Shown piece by piece: positions 60,642 through 64,000 of a stretch of 64,000 nucleotides of DNA. Positions within the stretch are counted from its first letter, which is position 1. The number at the start of each line of letters is the position of its first letter. The DNA comes from Kitasatospora sp052076145. Lineage in GTDB: Bacteria > Actinomycetota > Actinomycetes > Streptomycetales > Streptomycetaceae. The translations under genes and the position numbers were made by a program. The notes beneath the pieces were generated by a model. It was given only the letters and a program-made list of their open reading frames with translations. It searched no databases and was not told where the DNA came from. The stretch spans positions 7,564,001 through 7,628,000 of the forward strand of contig NZ_CP197246.1 of assembly GCF_052076145.1 (NCBI RefSeq), read 5' to 3'.

Positions 60642-60865
60642 GCCTGTTCCCTCCTGAGGTCCGGCTCCGTCCCGATTCCCGGCGACTGCTCAGCGTGCGA
60701 CCGGAACCCCGCCGGCGGCGACGAGATCACGGTGGTGCTCGACATCGCTCGCCGGCGGGTTGTTCCGGAACACGGATCCGGCCTCCCGTCTCTGACGCCT
60801 GTGCGCCGCCGGATGTCGGCGGCGCCCTCAGGGGCGCGACTACCCGCCGATGCCGCTGCCATCCC

Positions 60866-60870
60866 TTGAT
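60866..60870 (+). other. TTGAT target/transposon-associated motif (TAM)
   Basis: TTGAT lies immediately before the left end of the TnpB element. The ISDra2 group inserts 3' of TTGAT, and its TnpB recognises the same sequence as TAM. Its exact position here supports the element's left boundary. Confidence 0.65.
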
Positions 60871-62252
60871 CTTCGTAGGGAATCCCGGCCTTCAGGCCGG
60901 GCGGGAACGGTTCTTGGCCCGGAGCCGCGCAGCGGCGGAGTTCGCTGGGTTGTCGGTGGCGTGCGTTAGCTTGATCGCGTTGACCGGAGGGGGTGGGTCG
61001 GGTGATCAGGGCGTACAAGTTCCTCATGCGACCCACGGTGGGTCAGACGCAGGCGCTGGGCGAGATGCTCCGCGATCACTGCTCGCTGTACAACGGGGCG
61101 TTGCAGGAGCGTCGGGACGCCTACCGGCATCCGTCGAGGACGAGCATCAGGTACGGGATGCAGTCCGCTCAGCTGAAGGAGATCCGGGCGTTCGACCCGG
61201 AGCGTCAGGGACGTTGGTCGTTCTCCTCGCAGCAGGCGACGCTGCGCCGTCTGGACAAGGCATTCGTGGCGTTCTTTCGCCGGGTCAAGTCCGGTGAGAC
61301 GCCCGGCTACCCGCGCTTTCGCGGGGTCAACTGGTTCGACACGGTGGAGTTCCCGAAGGACGGGGACGGCTGCCGATGGGACGCCACCCCGCACGACCCG
61401 GTGACCCGCGTCCGGTTCCAGGGCGTGGGCTGCGTCAAGGTGCACCAGCACCGCCCAGTGGTTGGCAAGGTCAAGACGATCTCGGTCAAGCGCGAGGGCC
61501 GTAAGTGGTTCGTCGTGCTGACCGCCGAACAAGACCGGCCCGAGCCGCTGCCGCCGACCGGCAGTGTGGTCGGCATCGACCTCGGGATTGCGAACTTCCT
61601 CGCCGACTCGAACGGCCGGTTCGTCCCCAACCCGCGCCACGGGCGCGGCAACGCCGACAGGCACGAAGCCGCACAACAGAGCCTCGCCCGGTTCCCGCGT
61701 GTCCGCCGGGACAAGCGCACCGCGAACCACCGCCGGGCGGTGGAGAAAGTCGCGAAGCTCCATGGCAAGGTGCGCCGCCAGCGCCTCGACCACGCACACA
61801 AGACTGCCCTCACCCTGGTCCGTGAGCACGACTTCATCGCGCACGAGAACCTGACGATCCGCACCATGGTCCGAACCGCCGCACCCAAGCCCGACCCCGA
61901 CCGACCGGGCGCGTTCCTGCCGAACGGCGCGGCGGCGAAGACCGGACTCAACCGCTCGATCCAGGATGCCGGATGGGGGGTGTTCCTCACGATCCTCCAC
62001 TCCAAGGCTGCAAGCGCCGGGCGCGAAGTGATCGCCGTGGACCCCCGCAACACGTCCCGCCGGTGCCCGCAGTGCGGGCACACCAGCGCGGACAACCGGA
62101 CCACACAGGCAAAGTTCCACTGCGTCGTCTGCGGCCACCACGCGCACGCAGACACGGTGGGAGCCGTCAACGTTCTACGGGCCGGGCTGGTCCGTCGCAA
62201 CGCCCAGCAGGGTTAGCGAGAAGCCCCCGGCCTCAGCCAGGGGAGGAGTCAC
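60871..62252 (+). mobile_element. TnpB-only IS605/IS1341-type element
   Basis: A 1.4-kb element without a tnpA gene. The left end contains a hairpin with 7-bp arms (60884-60890 and 60895-60901, loop TTCA). The right end, after tnpB, has a hairpin with arms at 62224-62231 and 62236-62243 (one mismatch), then GGAGTCAC ending at about 62252. TTGAT precedes the left end. There are no inverted repeats or target duplication, as expected for this class. It must rely on a TnpA made elsewhere for mobility. Confidence 0.75.
60993..62216 (+). CDS. tnpB: TnpB, RNA-guided DNA endonuclease of an IS605/IS1341-type element
   Basis: A 407-residue ancestor-type relative of Cas12. The split RuvC nuclease keeps its catalytic triad: Asp196 in G-I-D-L-G, Glu285 in A-H-E-N-L and Asp387 in H-A-D-T-V-G-A-V-N-V. 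The zinc finger with two C-x-x-C pairs (C-P-Q-C and C-V-V-C) sits before the last aspartate. The N-terminal part (R-A-Y-K-F-L-M-R-P) is the OrfB helix-turn-helix region. The GTG at 60993 is the natural start. The nuclease should cut DNA next to TTGAT using the omega-RNA from the right end. Confidence 0.9.
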   Translation: MGRVIRAYKFLMRPTVGQTQALGEMLRDHCSLYNGALQERRDAYRHPSRTSIRYGMQSAQLKEIRAFDPERQGRWSFSSQQATLRRLDKAFVAFFRRVKSGETPGYPRFRGVNWFDTVEFPKDGDGCRWDATPHDPVTRVRFQGVGCVKVHQHRPVVGKVKTISVKREGRKWFVVLTAEQDRPEPLPPTGSVVGIDLGIANFLADSNGRFVPNPRHGRGNADRHEAAQQSLARFPRVRRDKRTANHRRAVEKVAKLHGKVRRQRLDHAHKTALTLVREHDFIAHENLTIRTMVRTAAPKPDPDRPGAFLPNGAAAKTGLNRSIQDAGWGVFLTILHSKAASAGREVIAVDPRNTSRRCPQCGHTSADNRTTQAKFHCVVCGHHAHADTVGAVNVLRAGLVRRNAQQG

Positions 62253-62272
62253 GCGTGAGCCTCTGCCACGAG
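62130..62272 (+). ncRNA. Predicted omega-RNA (guide RNA) of the TnpB element
   Basis: In TnpB systems the guide RNA overlaps the 3' end of tnpB, includes the right-end hairpin and finishes with a guide copied from the adjacent host DNA. By analogy it should run from the tnpB 3' region to about 20 bases beyond the right end at 62252, with the guide at about 62253-62272. The 5' limit is approximate; it has not been measured here. Confidence 0.45.
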
Positions 62273-62346
62273 CTGGCCGTGCCCGGCCGTGACGACCTGC
62301 CAGGACAGGTCGGCAGCCGCCGGATCGGCCGACCGCACCGCCGGAG

Positions 62347-62817
62347 TCAGGAGCTCGGCATGTCGATCTCCGCCCAGACGGCCTTCCCCGGGCCGTCGGT
62401 CCGCGGGGTGTGCCCCCAGCGGCTGGCGAGCAGTGCGACAGTGTGCAGGCCGTGGCCACCCGGCCGGCCGGGGGTGTGCGGCACGCGGGGCTGCGGCTGG
62501 GCGTCGGCGCGGTCCAGCACCTCGACCCGCAGTCGGCGGCTGGTGGCCGACATGACCAGCTGGTCCACGCCGTCGGCGTGCTGGCAGGCGTTGGTGGCGA
62601 GTTCGGAGACCACGAGGAGGACGTCGTCGGCGCGCGCCTGCCGGTCCGGGTCGCTGGTGGGCAGCCAACCCCAGTCCTCCAGCGCCAGCCGGGCGTGGTC
62701 CCGGCAGCGTCCGACGGTGCCGGTGACACCGGCGAGGGTCAGCCGGCGGGTCTGGCCCGTCGCGGGCACCCCGGACAGCACGGGACCGTCGGCGGTCCGG
62801 GATTCACTGGCACTCAT
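62347..62817 (-). CDS. Anti-sigma factor-type ATP-binding protein (RsbW/HATPase)
   Basis: A 156-residue kinase-like ATPase of the HATPase_c/RsbW group that binds and inactivates a SigF-type sigma factor and phosphorylates its antagonist. The N box is E-L-A-T-N-A-C-Q-H-A and the G box is P-G-G-H-G-L-H. The M-S-A-S-E-S-R start at 62817 is used, with GAGGACAG upstream; longer frames reach 62907. It lies 111 bases from the STAS gene and on the same strand. The sigma gene at 63623 is on the other strand. Confidence 0.85.
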   Translation of the reverse strand: MSASESRTADGPVLSGVPATGQTRRLTLAGVTGTVGRCRDHARLALEDWGWLPTSDPDRQARADDVLLVVSELATNACQHADGVDQLVMSATSRRLRVEVLDRADAQPQPRVPHTPGRPGGHGLHTVALLASRWGHTPRTDGPGKAVWAEIDMPSS

Positions 62818-62928
62818 CTGTCCTCGCTCCGACGGCGGTCTGGTTCGGCCAACGGCGGGCCGTCGCCCTGTTGTGTGCTCCTCTGCCCGCTGTGGCGCAG
62901 CAGACACCGGTCTCCTGGGTGCCAGCTG

Positions 62929-63366
62929 TCACTCGTCTTCCCCGGTGTCGCGGCCGTCGGCCGGCCGAGTGCGGGCGGTATGCAGTCCGACGGCCGCTGC
63001 CGTGACATCAGGGCGGATGTCGAAGACAGCGTCGGTGCCGGTGATCTCGAAGACCCTGGCGACGGAGGCCTGCAACCCGGCGAGGATCAGCGTCACCCGT
63101 GCCTCCGCAGCATCGAGCCGGGCGCCGAGCAGAAGGTTGAGCCCGGTGGAGTCGCAGAACGAGAGGTCGCGGCAGTCCAGCACGACCCGTTCCGCGGCGA
63201 GTCCGACCGCCTCGCGCAGTCGCTCGCGCAGGAGGTCCGCGCTGTCGTAGTCGAGCTCACCGGCCGGGGACACCACGACCGTGCCGCCGTCGGTCCGCAG
63301 GGCGACGGTGAGCCGCCCGGTGTTCGGGGAGGGGGGCGGCCCGGGTCGGGCGAGATTGTCGCGCAT
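62929..63366 (-). CDS. STAS-domain anti-sigma factor antagonist
   Basis: A 145-residue antagonist of the SpoIIAA/RsbV type. The STAS fold spans about residues 20-125, and the phosphorylatable Ser73 is in F-C-D-S-T-G-L. When dephosphorylated it would bind the anti-sigma factor and free the sigma factor. An AAGGAG stands four bases before the ATG at 63366. The adjacent ATPase gene and the sigma gene complete a partner-switching module. The last 20 residues are charged and variable. Confidence 0.88.
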   Translation of the reverse strand: MRDNLARPGPPPSPNTGRLTVALRTDGGTVVVSPAGELDYDSADLLRERLREAVGLAAERVVLDCRDLSFCDSTGLNLLLGARLDAAEARVTLILAGLQASVARVFEITGTDAVFDIRPDVTAAAVGLHTARTRPADGRDTGEDE

Positions 63367-63374
63367 CGCACTCC

Positions 63375-63404
63375 TTCGGTCGAGTTCGGTCGAGTTCGGT
63401 CGAG
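63375..63404. repeat. Three tandem 10-bp repeats ahead of the STAS gene
   Basis: TTCGGTCGAG occurs three times without spacing, immediately upstream of the STAS ribosome site. The unit is about one helical turn long, so the copies would present the same face to a DNA-binding protein. It could be a regulator site or a leader-RNA element; no homologous array is seen elsewhere in the window. Confidence 0.65.
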
Positions 63405-63622
63405 CCGTCGTCGGGAAGCTGCCTCGTCCAGCGCACAGCACACCGATACGACCATACGGCGGGAGGCCACGCGGCGGGGAGAGAGGCCCCGACACCGCCG
63501 GACCACCGGGAGGAGCCGTGAGCAGTTGGTGCCCATCTGGTGAACGGAGGTCTGACCGCGGCATGACGGGGCACACGAACCCCCGTTGCCATCAACGAAC
63601 GACTACCGGTAGAGGAGAGAAC

Positions 63623-64000
63623 ATGCTGACCACCGCGTTCCGCCCGTCGGCCCCTGCCCGCACCGAGGGCGTTCGACCCGTAGGGAGCGGGCCCGTCGGC
63701 CCGTCGGCCGGGGAGCTGACCGGACCGGCCGACCTCGCCGGCCTCGCCATTGAGCTGGGGATCAACGCGGAGGACCCGTCGCGGGTCTGCCCGGCCGACG
63801 CCCGCCAGCTGTCGAAGGTGCTCTTCGTCCGACTGCGCGCAGCGGAGGAGGGCTCGGCCGAGTACTCCTATGTGCGCGGCACGCTGGTCGAGTTGAACAT
63901 GGCGCTGGTCAGGTTCGCGGCGAGCCGGTTCGGCCACCGTAAGGAGCCGGTCGAGGACATCGTCCAGGTCGGCACGATCGGCCTGATCAAGGCCATCGAC
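63623..64000 (+). CDS. SigB/SigF-type RNA polymerase sigma factor (partial at window end)
   Basis: N-terminal 126 residues of a group 3 sigma factor. After a 45-residue variable leader, region 1.2/2 begins with D-A-R-Q-L-S-K-V-L-F and continues through L-V-E-L-N-M-A-L-V-R-F-A-A-S-R-F and E-D-I-V-Q-V-G-T-I-G-L-I-K-A-I-D, the conserved region 2 core. The relationship to SigF/SigB/SigG of Streptomyces is clear. AGAGGAGAG precedes the ATG. The C-terminal part lies beyond the window. The divergent antagonist pair probably controls it. Confidence 0.88.
   Translation, partial: MLTTAFRPSAPARTEGVRPVGSGPVGPSAGELTGPADLAGLAIELGINAEDPSRVCPADARQLSKVLFVRLRAAEEGSAEYSYVRGTLVELNMALVRFAASRFGHRKEPVEDIVQVGTIGLIKAID

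Overview
The window is high-GC actinobacterial chromosome, most likely Streptomyces or Kitasatospora. An SsgA-like sporulation protein, a SigF-type sigma factor with its anti-sigma and anti-anti-sigma partners, an ECF sigma factor of the ECF42 type, Tat-exported enzymes, an XRE/MmyB-type regulator and frequent GTG/TTG starts with 4-base stop/start overlaps all point that way. Most genes are typical chromosomal genes; the stretch 36.9-40.1 kb is degraded.

Layout. 0.2-3.4 kb: a leftward sugar ABC importer operon (lipoprotein binding protein, ATPase, permease). 3.6-7.0 kb: a secreted deacetylase-like protein and a class A penicillin-binding protein whose transpeptidase motifs are altered. 7.2-22.3 kb: a rightward 15-kb locus for a high-affinity group 1h (actinobacterial) [NiFe]-hydrogenase. 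It holds hypX, the small and large subunits, a NifU-like protein, three conserved proteins of unknown function, a maturation protease, a 33-residue membrane peptide, then hypA-B-F-C-D-E. Together these should make and activate an enzyme that scavenges trace H2.

22.4-24.7 kb: a FUSC-type membrane protein and a quinone-oxidoreductase-like enzyme. 24.7-33.9 kb: a leftward gene cluster that I regard as the most interesting part of the window. In transcription order it holds an unrecognised 385-residue protein, a cupin, a methionyl-tRNA-synthetase-like protein, an amino-acid-oxidase-like flavoenzyme, a methyltransferase, a GlmS-like SIS protein, an EamA exporter and possibly a flavin monooxygenase. 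Cupin plus MetRS-like plus amino acid oxidase is the signature of N-N bond-forming hydrazine synthetase pathways, but here the two synthetase modules are separate genes. 34.1-36.9 kb: a secreted trypsin-like protease and a reductase.

36.9-40.7 kb: accessory and decayed DNA, with an MFS pseudogene, a HAD-like protein, a cyclic-phosphate-processing receiver protein, a deazaflavin-dependent oxidoreductase, a transposase remnant, a VOC protein and a double-S1 protein. 40.8-60.6 kb: a Ser/Thr kinase fused to a VWA-like region, F420/NADP reductase and SDR enzymes, a peptidoglycan amidase, an XRE regulator, a PEBP-family protein, a YciI/ECF42 pair, DeoR/NUDIX, a GH12 glycosidase with ricin-type lectin repeats, a phytoene-desaturase-like flavoprotein, a lipase-like hydrolase, the SsgA-like protein, MscS and BrkB membrane proteins and a PRC-barrel protein. 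60.87-62.25 kb: a TnpB-only IS605/IS1341-type element with intact ends and a TTGAT target motif. 62.3-64 kb: the SigF partner-switching module, cut by the window end.
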